Source: an uncultured Desulfuromonadales bacterium
GTDB lineage: Bacteria; Desulfobacterota; Desulfuromonadia; Desulfuromonadales; Geopsychrobacteraceae
Reading direction: 5' to 3'
DNA: 22,131 nucleotides
NCBI GenBank assembly: GCA_945787295.1
Contig: CALZHQ010000063.1
Span: 1-22,131 of the forward strand
Shown here: positions 8,401 to 14,876 of the stretch, one piece after another
How positions within the stretch are numbered: the first letter of the stretch is position 1
How the letters are laid out: each line of letters begins with the position of its first letter
Program-made: the position numbers and the translations under genes
Notes under the pieces: generated by a model
The model's database searches: none
Told to the model about the DNA's origin: nothing
What the model saw: only the letters and a program-made list of their open reading frames with translations

Positions 8401-8559
8401 GGCCTGGTGCTGGTCGGCGGCATGGCGGTCGGCACCCTGTTCACCCTGTTCGTGGTCCCCTCGCTGTACATGCTGTTCGCCAAGGATCACAGCCAGGACC
8501 GGGAGTCACTTGCGACGGCGGAACCCTCACTGGCCAACACCGCACCCGAAAGCTTATAA
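5440..8559 (+). CDS. RND multidrug efflux pump inner-membrane transporter (AcrB/MexI-like, HAE1 family)
   Basis: 1039 residues, the usual HAE1 length. TM1 follows FIRRPVLALVVSLLIIIAG (7-25). Two large periplasmic loops are present. The TM4 proton-relay motif VGLVVDDAIVMVENVERH carries Asp401 and Asp402 (AcrB D407/D408), and the TM10 lysine is K925 in LVGLVAKNGILVVEFANK (AcrB K940). So the proton-relay residues checked are intact. It drives drug/proton antiport from periplasm or membrane through the adaptor and an outer-membrane channel. GAGG lies five bases before ATG, and the gene is clearly co-transcribed with the adaptor. The GC-rich codon use matches the neighbouring core genes. Confidence 0.93.
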   Translation: MRFTDLFIRRPVLALVVSLLIIIAGLQAVRSLNVRQYPRSENAAVTVTTVYVGASAELVRGFITTPLERAIAAADGIEYIESQSAQGLSTITVRLKLNYNAIQALSEISSKVDQVRNDLPPEAEVPIINVESADSRFASAYLSFTSDILEQNEITDYLVRVVQPRLSALTGVQRADILGARTFAMRIWLKPERMAALNVSPAEVRQALAGNNVLAALGRSKGALIQVNLVADTNLNSVREFEQLVVREEAGAIVRITDIAAVVLGAEDYDAEVRFSGQTAVFMGIWPLPNANSLDVIKRVRVEMAKIQEDLPGGLQARIAYDATAYIDNAIREVIKTLSETLLIVIVVIFLFLGSLRSALVPVVAIPLSLIGGVFLMQVFGFTINLLTLLAIVLSVGLVVDDAIVMVENVERHIRNGEKPFQAALLGARELVSPIIATTLVLGAVYTPIGLQGGLTGSLFREFAFTLTGAIVISTIVALTLSPIMSAKLLKPGAAERGLAGRISRDFDRLRNLYGRLLDASLRSRPAVYLVWLVVAALCVPMFIMSAVELAPTEDQGVIFGIVDAAANATLDQTSIYAAEANRAFMSVPETDFTFQITFPSSGFGGLVTKPWEERERTIFEILPEVQGKLHAIPGIRMFPVTPPALPGGGDFPVEFILASTAEPEQILQFARQIQVKAMQSGMFAFPPIIDVKIDQPQAEFVIDRDRVASLGLNLRQVAADLGGMVGGNFVNRFDISGRSYKVIPQVQRVDRLNPEQLKDIYVTGPAGQLVPLSTIARIENSTVPRSLNRFQQLNAVKISGVSVRPLEEALQFLEAEAAKILPDGYLLDYTGESRQLRAEGNQFLPTFALAIALIFLTLAAQFNSFRDPLVILAGSVPLAMFGALIFTFLKMPDPNVPFWTQGWTTTLNIYSQVGLVTLVGLVAKNGILVVEFANKLQVQGRTKLEAVREASRVRLRPILMTSAATIAGHFPLTLVTGAGAEARNSIGLVLVGGMAVGTLFTLFVVPSLYMLFAKDHSQDRESLATAEPSLANTAPESL

Positions 8560-8580
8560 CCCACACCGCGAGGACGCGCG

Positions 8581-8670
8581 ATGACCAAAACCCAAGTCTT
8601 CCTGATCCTGATTATTGTCATCCTGCTGGGCGCCATTCTGGCCTACACTCAATACAGCCAGCTGCAATGA
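8581..8670 (+). CDS. 29-residue single-span membrane peptide behind the RND pump
   Basis: ATG at 8581, 21 bases after the pump stop, with GCGAGGA seven bases upstream. The peptide starts MTKTQ, has an unbroken hydrophobic run VFLILIIVILLGAILAY (6-22), and ends TQYSQLQ. The stop overlaps the next ATG (ATGA at 8667-8670), so the reading frame sits inside a coupled gene chain. Small membrane peptides are known to bind RND pumps (AcrZ with AcrB in E. coli), but no sequence similarity to AcrZ is claimed. It could also be a translational coupler with little function of its own. Confidence 0.55.
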   Translation: MTKTQVFLILIIVILLGAILAYTQYSQLQ

Positions 8671-8984
8671 CCCACCCTGCCGGCTCTGAGACTCTGATGC
8701 ATTGGCAGGTCTACATGATCCTCTGCTGTGACGATTCCCTCTACACCGGTATCACCACCGACATCGACCGGCGCATCCAGCAGCACGCCGCAGGCACTGG
8801 CGCCAAGTATTTTCGCGGCCGCCAGCCCCGGCAAGTGGTCTACCTGGAAGCGAACCATAGCCGCGGCAGCGCCAGCCGGCGTGAGGCCCAGCTCAAGCTG
8901 CTCAGCCGCAGCGCAAAAATGCGCCTGGTCGCCAGCGCTTTTCGGCCTGAAACAGGCCAGACATCCAATCAGCCCGTCAAGTAA
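8667..8984 (+). CDS. GIY-YIG nuclease-fold protein, UPF0213/YhbQ family
   Basis: 105 residues. The motif WQVYMILCCDDSLYTGIT (13-30) is the GIY-YIG core in the YhbQ form (Y-x-n-YTGIT). It is followed by DIDRRIQQH with the catalytic-type Arg, then GTGAKYFRGRQP and a REAQLKLLSRSAKMRLV tail with the family Glu (REAQ). Family members are small stand-alone nuclease-fold proteins of poorly known role, possibly in DNA repair or processing. It is the last gene of the efflux chain, coupled to the 29-residue peptide by the ATGA overlap; that link is probably positional, not functional. An in-frame ATG at residue 11 (MHWQVY) is an alternative start. Confidence 0.85.
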   Translation: MTHPAGSETLMHWQVYMILCCDDSLYTGITTDIDRRIQQHAAGTGAKYFRGRQPRQVVYLEANHSRGSASRREAQLKLLSRSAKMRLVASAFRPETGQTSNQPVK

Positions 8985-9133
8985 CTGAAAAAAACTCAAC
9001 GAGTAAAAAACCATTTTTCCCCCGCGACGACTTGATTTCTCATTAAGCTCTGGTATCGGTTAAAGAGATCAATCCCGTCAATGCCAATCTTTCTGTTGGG
9101 AAGGAACGGAAAGCAGCGTCATTGAGAGAAGCA

Positions 9134-9177
9134 GGCCGAGCTGCCGACGGCTGAGAATCCTTTTGGTGTGTTCGGCC
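9134..9177 (+). terminator. Possible terminator or RNA structure before the TIR gene
   Basis: GGCCGA (9134-9139) pairs with TCGGCC (9172-9177), followed by ATTTTG, with a small GCCGACGGC hairpin inside. It lies between the efflux chain and the TIR gene and could close the former. The stem is short with a 32-base interior. Confidence 0.25.
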
Positions 9178-9180
9178 ATT

Positions 9181-9199
9181 TTGCATCGATTTCATGCAA
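9181..9199 (+). promoter_or_regulatory. Inverted repeat upstream of the TIR gene, possible operator
   Basis: TTGCAT (9181-9186) and ATGCAA (9194-9199) are perfect 6-base arms seven bases apart. They end 32 bases before the TIR gene ATG, in an AT-rich stretch where a promoter would be expected. No regulator gene is adjacent. Confidence 0.3.
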
Positions 9200-9231
9200 T
9201 ATTTTCTTGTTTTGAGGAAAGGACTCTCTGA

Positions 9232-10512
9232 ATGGGACTCCCTTTAAATAGGCGAGACTACGATATTTTTCTCAGCTACGCACACAGCGATCGGTCCTTT
9301 GTGGAGCAGATCTATCAGTGGTTGCAACAGGCGGGATTGGAGGTGTGGTGGGATGATCGAGATATGTCGGCTGGAGCATTATTGGCAACTGAACTGCAAA
9401 AGGCCATAGAGAGATGTCGTGCAGTAATACTTGTTGCTACGGACGATTCGGTTGCTCGCGGGTGGGTGCAAGCCGAGTACAACATAGCCATGGATGAGCG
9501 CGCTAATTATAAGGGATTTCGGGTTGTCGTGTTGAGAATGGAGAATGCAAACGTAAACGACTTTTTGATTAAAGGCATGTCTTGGATTGATGTGCCCAAT
9601 AACACCCTTGATGCAGACCTTGGTTTGGCAATTGTGCGAGCGTTATACCCCAGCGAGAATAGACCTAATCCAGTCACTGCACACGACATTTTTATTAGTG
9701 CCTCTTGGCAAAGTGAGGATAACGAGAGTGCAACCGCAGTATGTAAACATTTATCAAGACAAGGATTTCGCCTCATTGGAGACTCTAAAGACCAAAAAGG
9801 TTTTGAATCTGGTCACAGGTCCGAACAAATCATGTCCAGTTGTGGGGCATTCGTAAGCATTATTCCATATCGCGGTGAAGACACTGCTGTCGCTGGCGAG
9901 AAACCTTACAATTATTTTCTTCAAGAAATTGATTTTGCCGCGGAGCAAAGCTTACCAAGTCTTGTAATTGCTGATCCTCGAATTAAAAGGGCAGATGGCC
10001 ACGATCAGAATTGGCTTCGCATGGAGACTGACAACGACAATGTGCCTCAAATAATACAAAACTCTCTGCAATCCATTTGGGACAGATGGCGTAAACCGCT
10101 GAAGCCACACTATATTTTCTATGCTATGGACCTTGACTCCGAAAATAAGCGCTTAATGGGACCCGTCCGCCAGCTCATTCAGCTTATCACCTCGATGCCC
10201 ACAATAGTTGGTGATGAAGTTCATGAAGGGAATCCAGAAAGTACGAACGCCGCTGTACGGGCTGCTGTTTCTGACGCTTTTCTGGTGATTGCCGACCTAA
10301 CTGACGACAATGTTAATGCTTGTATTGAAGCTGGGATGGCACTTGCAGTAGGGACGAATGTCGAACTTCTTGCTGCGGGCCCACAACGTCGACCACCTTT
10401 CATGCTACGAGAGCGAAATATGCCGACCTATAATAATGAGGTGCAGAAAATAGGTTTACTTCACAAAATATCGAGGCACTACCGTCGTCGGGTTATTAAC
10501 GCAGAGCTATGA
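9232..10512 (+). CDS. Three-module TIR / TIR-like / nucleoside deoxyribosyltransferase-like protein
   Basis: 426 residues, cytoplasmic. Module 1 (9-140) is a TIR domain: YDIFLSYAHSDRSFVEQI, EVWWDDRDMSAG, AIERCRAVILVATDDS and WVQAEYNIA, where Glu82 sits at the place of the TIR NADase catalytic Glu (W-x-x-x-E). Module 2 (150-290) starts HDIFISASWQSEDNES and resembles a diverged TIR/SEFIR fold; E232 may be its counterpart Glu. Module 3 (292-415) has HYIFYAMDL, then VIADLTDDNVNACIEAGMAL (352-371), the 'ADLT..N.N...E.G.A' pattern of deoxyribosyltransferase-like (TIR-related) folds. The gene is clearly AT-richer than both neighbours, which suggests transfer. GAGGAAAGGA lies about 10 bases before ATG. 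A defence or nucleotide-signalling role is inferred. Confidence 0.8.
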   Translation: MGLPLNRRDYDIFLSYAHSDRSFVEQIYQWLQQAGLEVWWDDRDMSAGALLATELQKAIERCRAVILVATDDSVARGWVQAEYNIAMDERANYKGFRVVVLRMENANVNDFLIKGMSWIDVPNNTLDADLGLAIVRALYPSENRPNPVTAHDIFISASWQSEDNESATAVCKHLSRQGFRLIGDSKDQKGFESGHRSEQIMSSCGAFVSIIPYRGEDTAVAGEKPYNYFLQEIDFAAEQSLPSLVIADPRIKRADGHDQNWLRMETDNDNVPQIIQNSLQSIWDRWRKPLKPHYIFYAMDLDSENKRLMGPVRQLIQLITSMPTIVGDEVHEGNPESTNAAVRAAVSDAFLVIADLTDDNVNACIEAGMALAVGTNVELLAAGPQRRPPFMLRERNMPTYNNEVQKIGLLHKISRHYRRRVINAEL

Positions 10513-10561
10513 CTTGAACGACCTCTGAGGCACAGGACTTTTTTATATTGAAGGGGGCATT

Positions 10562-11560
10562 ATGAGCGAAAATATCGAATCTGCGCGGGCCGTACTTAAG
10601 GAAAGATCCAGGGAATTCTTGAGCCGGAGCAATGTTGTGGCGACAGGGATCGGCTACAAGGTGACCGGCGGGAAGCGCACCGAGACGCCTTGTATTGTCT
10701 GCTCGGTCGAGAAAAAGCTCGCCGCCGCAGCCTTGTCAGCTCAGGATCTGCTGCCGAAGGAAGTGCAGGGCATCGCCACCGACGTGGTCGAGACCGGGAT
10801 TTTCCGTGCCTTACAGGCCCCGACCGGCAGGTTCCGTCCGGCCCCCGGCGGCGTCAGCATCGGTCACAAGGACATCACCGCTGGAACCTTGGGGTGTTGG
10901 GTGAAGCGGGACGGCCAGTGGCACATCCTCTCCAACAATCATGTCATGGCCAACAGTAACAATGCCCAGATTGGCGATCCGATCCTGCAGCCCGGCCCCC
11001 ACGATGGTGGGCAGAATCCCGCCGACCAGATCGCCACATTGACCGATTTCGTGCCGATCGAGATCGGCGGACAGCCGAGCAACTGCAATGTCGCCGGCAA
11101 TATCGTCAACCTGCTGAACAAATTTGCCGAGATGGCCTCCAGCGACACCCGCTTGCAAGCGGTCAAGGCCTTCGCCGGGGAAAACCTGGTCGACGCCGCC
11201 ATCGCCCGGCCTCTCGATGATGCCGATGTGCAGAACGAAATCCTCGGCATCGGAGCGATTCAGGGTCTGACGGACGGCCTGCTCGGCATGAAGGTGAAAA
11301 AGAGCGGCCGGACGACCTCATTCACCGAAGATGAGATTCTGCAGGTCGATGTGACGGTGAATGTTCAGTACGGGGCCGGCCAGATTGCCACCTTTGCCGA
11401 TCAACTGGTGGCGGGGCCGATGAGCCAGGGGGGCGACAGCGGGTCCGCGGTGCTCGACGAAAACAACAATCTGGTCGGTCTGCTGTTTGCCGGCAGCGAT
11501 CAGAACACCATTTTCAACCGCATCCAGAATGTCTTCAGCGCCTTGAGGCTGGGCTTATGA
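10562..11560 (+). CDS. Trypsin-fold serine protease with N-terminal prodomain-like region
   Basis: 332 residues with no signal peptide, so probably cytoplasmic. The chymotrypsin-like triad is readable: His127 in LSNNHVMA, Asp211 in LVDAAIAR and Ser293 in QGGDSGSAV. The segment between His and Asp is enlarged by about 50 residues. Residues 17-80 form a separate domain (NVVATGIGYKVTGG ... LPKEVQGIATDVVETG) that is matched by the small lipoprotein encoded next, suggesting an inhibitory or folding prodomain. AAGGGGG precedes the ATG. The gene begins 49 bases after the TIR gene, on the same strand, but its GC-rich codon use differs. Substrate unknown; similar bacterial proteins are annotated only as S1-type peptidases. 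Confidence 0.8.
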   Translation: MSENIESARAVLKERSREFLSRSNVVATGIGYKVTGGKRTETPCIVCSVEKKLAAAALSAQDLLPKEVQGIATDVVETGIFRALQAPTGRFRPAPGGVSIGHKDITAGTLGCWVKRDGQWHILSNNHVMANSNNAQIGDPILQPGPHDGGQNPADQIATLTDFVPIEIGGQPSNCNVAGNIVNLLNKFAEMASSDTRLQAVKAFAGENLVDAAIARPLDDADVQNEILGIGAIQGLTDGLLGMKVKKSGRTTSFTEDEILQVDVTVNVQYGAGQIATFADQLVAGPMSQGGDSGSAVLDENNNLVGLLFAGSDQNTIFNRIQNVFSALRLGL

Positions 11561-11850
11561 AAACCCTATTCGCCGGCATCATCCTGTTCCTTCTGGCGGC
11601 TTGCTCTCAAGAACCGAATAAGGAAATAACCATGACAGACGCCATCCAGGACGTCAAAGCCAAATATGAAAAACAGATAATTGCCACCCCGGGCGTGGTC
11701 TCAATGGGTATCGGCAAGAACGCCGCCGGCGACACCGCGATCATCATCGGAATCGAAAAGGACAGTGAGAAAACCAGAGCGGCGCTGCCCAAAGAGCTGG
11801 ATGGCTATCCGATCGAGATCCAGACAACCGGCCCGGCACGCGCCCAATGA
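11557..11850 (+). CDS. Small lipoprotein homologous to the protease N-terminal domain
   Basis: 97 residues. Signal peptide MKTLFAGIILFLLAAC with lipobox Cys16. The mature part aligns with residues 25-80 of the protease: GVVSMGIGKN against NVVATGIGYK, then IGIEK against CSVEK, LPKELDGYPI against LPKEVQGIAT, and a closing TTG against ETG. The start overlaps the protease stop (ATGA), so the two are translated as a pair. An internal ATG at 11632, with AAGGA 8-12 bases before it, would give a 72-residue form without the signal peptide, which could stay in the cytoplasm with the protease. Role as inhibitor or chaperone of the protease is inference. Confidence 0.7.
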   Translation: MKTLFAGIILFLLAACSQEPNKEITMTDAIQDVKAKYEKQIIATPGVVSMGIGKNAAGDTAIIIGIEKDSEKTRAALPKELDGYPIEIQTTGPARAQ

Positions 11851-11924
11851 CCAGCCTGAACGTTTAAATGACCGGCCGATAGCCAAAACAAAGGCTGTTG
11901 CCGCCACCAAAAGCAGGCGCTCTT

Positions 11925-11998
11925 AGGCGAGGCACCAAGGGCACGAAGAAAAGCTTTATAACGGAGAGGCGCTGAGTCCGCGGAGTTCGCAGAGACAG
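11925..11998. repeat. Probable dispersed intergenic repeat
   Basis: Purine-rich stretch with GGCACCAAGGGCACGAAG followed by GAGAGGCGCTGAGTCCGCGG and TTCGCAGAGACAGG. The wording resembles a short interspersed sequence seen repeatedly between genes in environmental bacteria, recalled by pattern only. No second copy lies in this window. Confidence 0.3.
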
Positions 11999-12263
11999 GC
12001 AATTATTTTTCTCTTTTTGATGTCTTAACCAAAACCTAATCTGACAGACAGTATCAGATTATCTCCTGTTCTCAACAGTCCTTGCACTTACGCGATCCTT
12101 TTTGAAGCAACTTGCGCAAAGGCAGTTCGCCATTTGGGCCATGAATACCTTAGATGCGGCGATCTGTGTGAAGACTTTGCAATAAGCAGGGAATGCGCAA
12201 GCCCCAAAGGAAATTACTGGTGAAACCTTCCAAGACCATCTTTAGGGCCGGCTGTCACACTAC

Positions 12264-12292
12264 TTGACCTTTCTAAAAACACTGGCATACAC
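12264..12292 (+). promoter_or_regulatory. Candidate sigma-70 promoter of the zinc-type operon
   Basis: TTGACC (12264-12269), a 17-base spacer and ATACAC (12287-12292). The predicted start would fall close to the ATG at 12299, so the first gene would have almost no leader. No recognisable Zur or Fur box was found nearby. Confidence 0.4.
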
Positions 12293-12298
12293 TTGTTT

Positions 12299-12661
12299 AT
12301 GTTTCGGCTGAGCGTAGATAAAAAACCTATTCCAGTACTGCTTCTGGTGCTGCTGACTTTTCAGTCACTTCTTCCCAGCTGGCATCACCTTCAGCACCGG
12401 GCTGAGGCCACATCTTTACAGGCTATTGAACACCAAGATTCTGGTCTGTTTGCCATCGCCGCTAACGGCCATGAGGAGGAAGAAGACTGCCTGGTTTGTC
12501 AGACTCTAACCCGGTCGAATCATTCTTTTCTCCTCGAAACGGATCAACTGTCCCGGACGATCCTTACCCCCAATACCCTTTATACCCCCAGCGATCAAAG
12601 GCCCTCTGCGGTCATCCAACTGAACTGGCCTTCCCCCAGAGGACCACCCCGTCTCGCCTGA
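12299..12661 (+). CDS. Small exported His/Cys protein (DUF2946-like)
   Basis: 120 residues from ATG 12299; a TTG two codons upstream is an alternative. A hydrophobic segment at 11-25 (IPVLLLVLLTFQSLL) acts as signal peptide or anchor. After it comes a His-rich stretch (WHHLQHR, residues 29-34; H45; H58), a run of acidic residues and a C64-x-x-C67 motif (EEDCLVCQ). A short secreted protein with scattered His and a CxxC is the pattern of DUF2946-type proteins often found near metal uptake genes. No ribosome site is visible, consistent with a leaderless mRNA. Its position at the head of a zinc-type cluster supports metal binding, which is inferred. The gene is 265 bases from the next one. Confidence 0.5.
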   Translation: MFRLSVDKKPIPVLLLVLLTFQSLLPSWHHLQHRAEATSLQAIEHQDSGLFAIAANGHEEEEDCLVCQTLTRSNHSFLLETDQLSRTILTPNTLYTPSDQRPSAVIQLNWPSPRGPPRLA

Positions 12662-12817
12662 TACCAACTGATCCAGATCTGGGCACCCGAAAGCAACTGC
12701 ATGTCGGGCGTTCTCGTCATCCTGAATCCAAGATTTAGGCACTCTTCAATCGGAGAACCTGCTTCTTGCCAAAATCAAGTTGCGCACGTTTTCTCAGTAA
12801 TCAGGAGAAGAATCGTG

Positions 12818-12889
12818 ATGAGATCTTTGCTCGCAGGAGCAAAGTCGCCCATATCCCGGCGACCCTCTGTTCGTCGAGATTTCGGTTAA
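12818..12889 (+). other. Possible 23-codon leader ORF with two tandem hairpins
   Basis: AGGAG (12803-12807) precedes GTG 12815 and ATG 12818; the frame reads MRSLLAGAKSPISRRP and ends at TAA 12887. Within it are two back-to-back perfect hairpins: CTTTGCTC/GAGCAAAG (12825-12844, GCAG loop) and GTCGCC/GGCGAC (12844-12863). The next gene starts 37 bases past the stop. This could be a leader or attenuator region of the downstream genes, or chance. The peptide itself shows no known motif. Confidence 0.3.
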
Positions 12890-12926
12890 GTTTTTCGAAA
12901 CAGCCCCATCTACAAAGGAGAAGCAT

Positions 12927-13559
12927 ATGAAGAAAATTCGTTTACTCTTAATCGTTTGGTTACTCTTTCCGACCCTCGCAATGGCTGGTGTTTTTGAACT
13001 TAAACCTGGACTAAAGGTGGTTTTGCCGGAGGTGGCGTCCCCCTGGAAGGTGACGACTGAACCGAGTCAGGAACTGGTCGAGCACCTGACGGAACACATT
13101 CTGGAAGAGGCCAGGGAAAAGGGCCAAAACCCAACGAATGAGCAAGCGCGGAAAGTCGCTTTGGAGCGCGCTCAAAACAATCAGTTGTTCGTCATCAACC
13201 AAAGCAGCGACGCACATTTATTGATTAGTTTTTCCCCACTCAAAGAGGGAGAAAAAGCGCCATCGGCTAAGACGGTTGCAAAATCAGCCAAGTACGCCGC
13301 AGAAGGAGTGACTGACGAGGGCTGGGAGGTGATTTCGACTCGACAAGCAACCACCGCAATTCAGGGGGCTCAAGCGGCGCAATGGTTTGCCATCGACTAT
13401 ACGCACGAAGGAGAATCCAGCCTGTTTATGGGAATCGTGGGGTTTGCAGACCCCTACTGGTTCTGGCTGTATGGCAATGATCACCTGAAAGATCCCAACG
13501 ACAAGGATTATCTCGAAAAGTTGATGTTGGGAATCCAGGTCCAGGTGGAAGCACAATAG
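12927..13559 (+). CDS. Exported protein of unknown function, start of the zinc-type cluster
   Basis: 210 residues with a clear signal peptide (MKKIRLLLIVWLLFPTLAMA, cleavage after residue 20). The mature part is mixed alpha/beta with an amphipathic helix (HLTEHILEEAREKGQN, 53-68) and a C-terminal WFAIDY...FMGIVGFADPYWFWLYG. I do not recognise the family. It has no Cys and few His, so it is not an obvious metal carrier. AAAGGAG stands six bases before ATG. The stop is 31 bases before the DUF2796 gene start, so it is almost certainly co-transcribed and acts in the periplasm with that system (inference). Confidence 0.7.
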   Translation: MKKIRLLLIVWLLFPTLAMAGVFELKPGLKVVLPEVASPWKVTTEPSQELVEHLTEHILEEAREKGQNPTNEQARKVALERAQNNQLFVINQSSDAHLLISFSPLKEGEKAPSAKTVAKSAKYAAEGVTDEGWEVISTRQATTAIQGAQAAQWFAIDYTHEGESSLFMGIVGFADPYWFWLYGNDHLKDPNDKDYLEKLMLGIQVQVEAQ

Positions 13560-13590
13560 AGTGACACGATTTTCTTTAACGGAGGACCTA

Positions 13591-14205
13591 ATGAAGGGTC
13601 AAGTGGTTTTGCTTAACATCATCAGCCTGATACTCCTTCTCTCGCCGACCATCCTCATTGCCGGCGAAGAGGTATCCCATGATCTCGAAGGCCATGCCCA
13701 GCATGACGCCCATGAACACGGCGCCGCTCGCCTAATGATTGCTGCCACTGGCGAGCAACTGGAAATTATCCTCGAATCCCCGGGGGTTAACCTGGTCGGC
13801 TTCGAGCATGCCGCGACCTCGGCCGCAGACCGGCAGAGGTTAGCTGACGCCAAAGCCAAACTGGACGCCGGGCAGAATCTGTTCCGGATCAACCCGGAAG
13901 CGGAATGCACACTGAAAAACAGCCATGTCGATATCGCAGCACTTGGCCATGAAGACCATGATGCGCATGAGGAGCATAAAGATCACGGGGAGCATGCGCA
14001 GCATGAGGAGGGGGAAACGCATAGTGACATCGAGGCGACCTGGCTCTTCACTTGCGCCGAGCCTAGCGATCTGGCCACGATCCAAACCGGACTGTTCGCC
14101 GCATTCCCGAAAGGGTTTGAAAAGATCATGGTCGAATGGCTGACGGACAAAAATGCCTCAGCCATCACCTTGGAACAGGATGCAGTGATTGAACTGAAAA
14201 GATGA
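13591..14205 (+). CDS. zrgA: His-rich periplasmic zinc-binding protein (DUF2796, ZrgA-like)
   Basis: 204 residues. ATG 13591 is chosen because CGGAGG lies five bases ahead; an in-frame GTG at 13561 has no such site. Signal peptide to about residue 27 (SPTILIAG). Family marks: HDAHEHGAARLMIA near the mature N-terminus, then LESPGVNLVGFEHA, then a His/Glu/Asp-rich loop (GHEDHDAHEEHKDHGEHAQH, about residues 127-146) ending before the second beta domain. The C-terminal WLTDKNASAITL is also typical. DUF2796 proteins are the periplasmic metal binders of the Zrg zinc uptake system described in Vibrio. The gene overlaps the ATPase gene by ATGA. Zinc as the metal is inferred from the family. Confidence 0.85.
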   Translation: MKGQVVLLNIISLILLLSPTILIAGEEVSHDLEGHAQHDAHEHGAARLMIAATGEQLEIILESPGVNLVGFEHAATSAADRQRLADAKAKLDAGQNLFRINPEAECTLKNSHVDIAALGHEDHDAHEEHKDHGEHAQHEEGETHSDIEATWLFTCAEPSDLATIQTGLFAAFPKGFEKIMVEWLTDKNASAITLEQDAVIELKR

Positions 14206-14876
14206 ATATCATCGAGTTACAGGATCTCCATTTCCGCTGGCGCGGACAGAGCCACGACACCCTGGGGATTGCCGAGTTACGGGTTCCCCAGGGTGAACAC
14301 CTGTTTATCCGCGGCGAGAGCGGCAGCGGCAAAACCACCTTGCTGAATCTCATCGCTGGCATCCTCAAGCCCAACAGCGGTCAATTAGCCCTGCTCGGGC
14401 AAGCGGTCGAGGGCCTTGGCGGCTCGGCCCGCGACCGCTTCCGCGCCGATCATCTGGGGATCATTTTCCAGCAATTCAATTTGCTGTCCTATTTGTCCGT
14501 GGTGGAAAATGTACTGCTCCCTTGCCGCTTTTCGCTTCGCCGCAAGCAACGGGCTGGAAATGTGCGAGACACCGCCGGTCGCTTACTCGACCATCTCGGT
14601 TTGCAGGCCGACCTTTTCCAACGCGCTGTGACCGATTTGAGCATGGGACAGCAACAACGGGTCGCCGTGGCCCGTGCTTTGATGGGCAGCCCAGAGCTGA
14701 TCATTGCCGACGAACCCACTTCTGCCCTGGATACCAATACCCGCGACGGTTTCCTCGACCTGCTGTTTCAAGAGGCAGAGGCGCTGGGCAGCACGATTAT
14801 TTTCGTCAGCCATGACCCGCATATCGCTGACCACTTCTCGAGGGTCGTGGACCTGCAGGAGATCAACCAGCCATGA
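14202..14876 (+). CDS. ABC transporter ATPase (LolD/MacB class), Zrg-like system
   Basis: 224 residues with all ATPase motifs: Walker A GESGSGKT (38-45), Q-loop Gln90 in IIFQQFNLL, signature LSMGQ (146-150, with Met for the usual Gly-like position), Walker B LIIADE (166-171) and His204 in the H-loop FVSHD. Such ATPases pair with FtsX-fold permeases (LolCE, MacB). It overlaps genes on both sides by ATGA, so it forms one translational unit with the DUF2796 protein and the permease. It powers the complex from the cytoplasm. Confidence 0.9.
   Translation: MNIIELQDLHFRWRGQSHDTLGIAELRVPQGEHLFIRGESGSGKTTLLNLIAGILKPNSGQLALLGQAVEGLGGSARDRFRADHLGIIFQQFNLLSYLSVVENVLLPCRFSLRRKQRAGNVRDTAGRLLDHLGLQADLFQRAVTDLSMGQQQRVAVARALMGSPELIIADEPTSALDTNTRDGFLDLLFQEAEALGSTIIFVSHDPHIADHFSRVVDLQEINQP

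Larger units (their letters stand above)
11851..12298. other. 448-base intergenic stretch, mostly unassigned
   Basis: Between the lipoprotein gene and the zinc-type operon. No convincing reading frame. 11925-11998 looks like the 'GGCACCAAGGGCACGAAG ... GGCGCTGAG..CGCGGAG' class of dispersed intergenic repeats common in many genomes. The right end carries the candidate promoter at 12264-12292. The rest shows no clear structure. Confidence 0.5.

Noticed and set aside
9100..9125. GGGAAGGAACGGAAAGCAGC, reminiscent of the signal recognition particle RNA loop
   Set aside because: The order of the conserved bases does not match and no flanking stem pairs; no RNA gene is supported.
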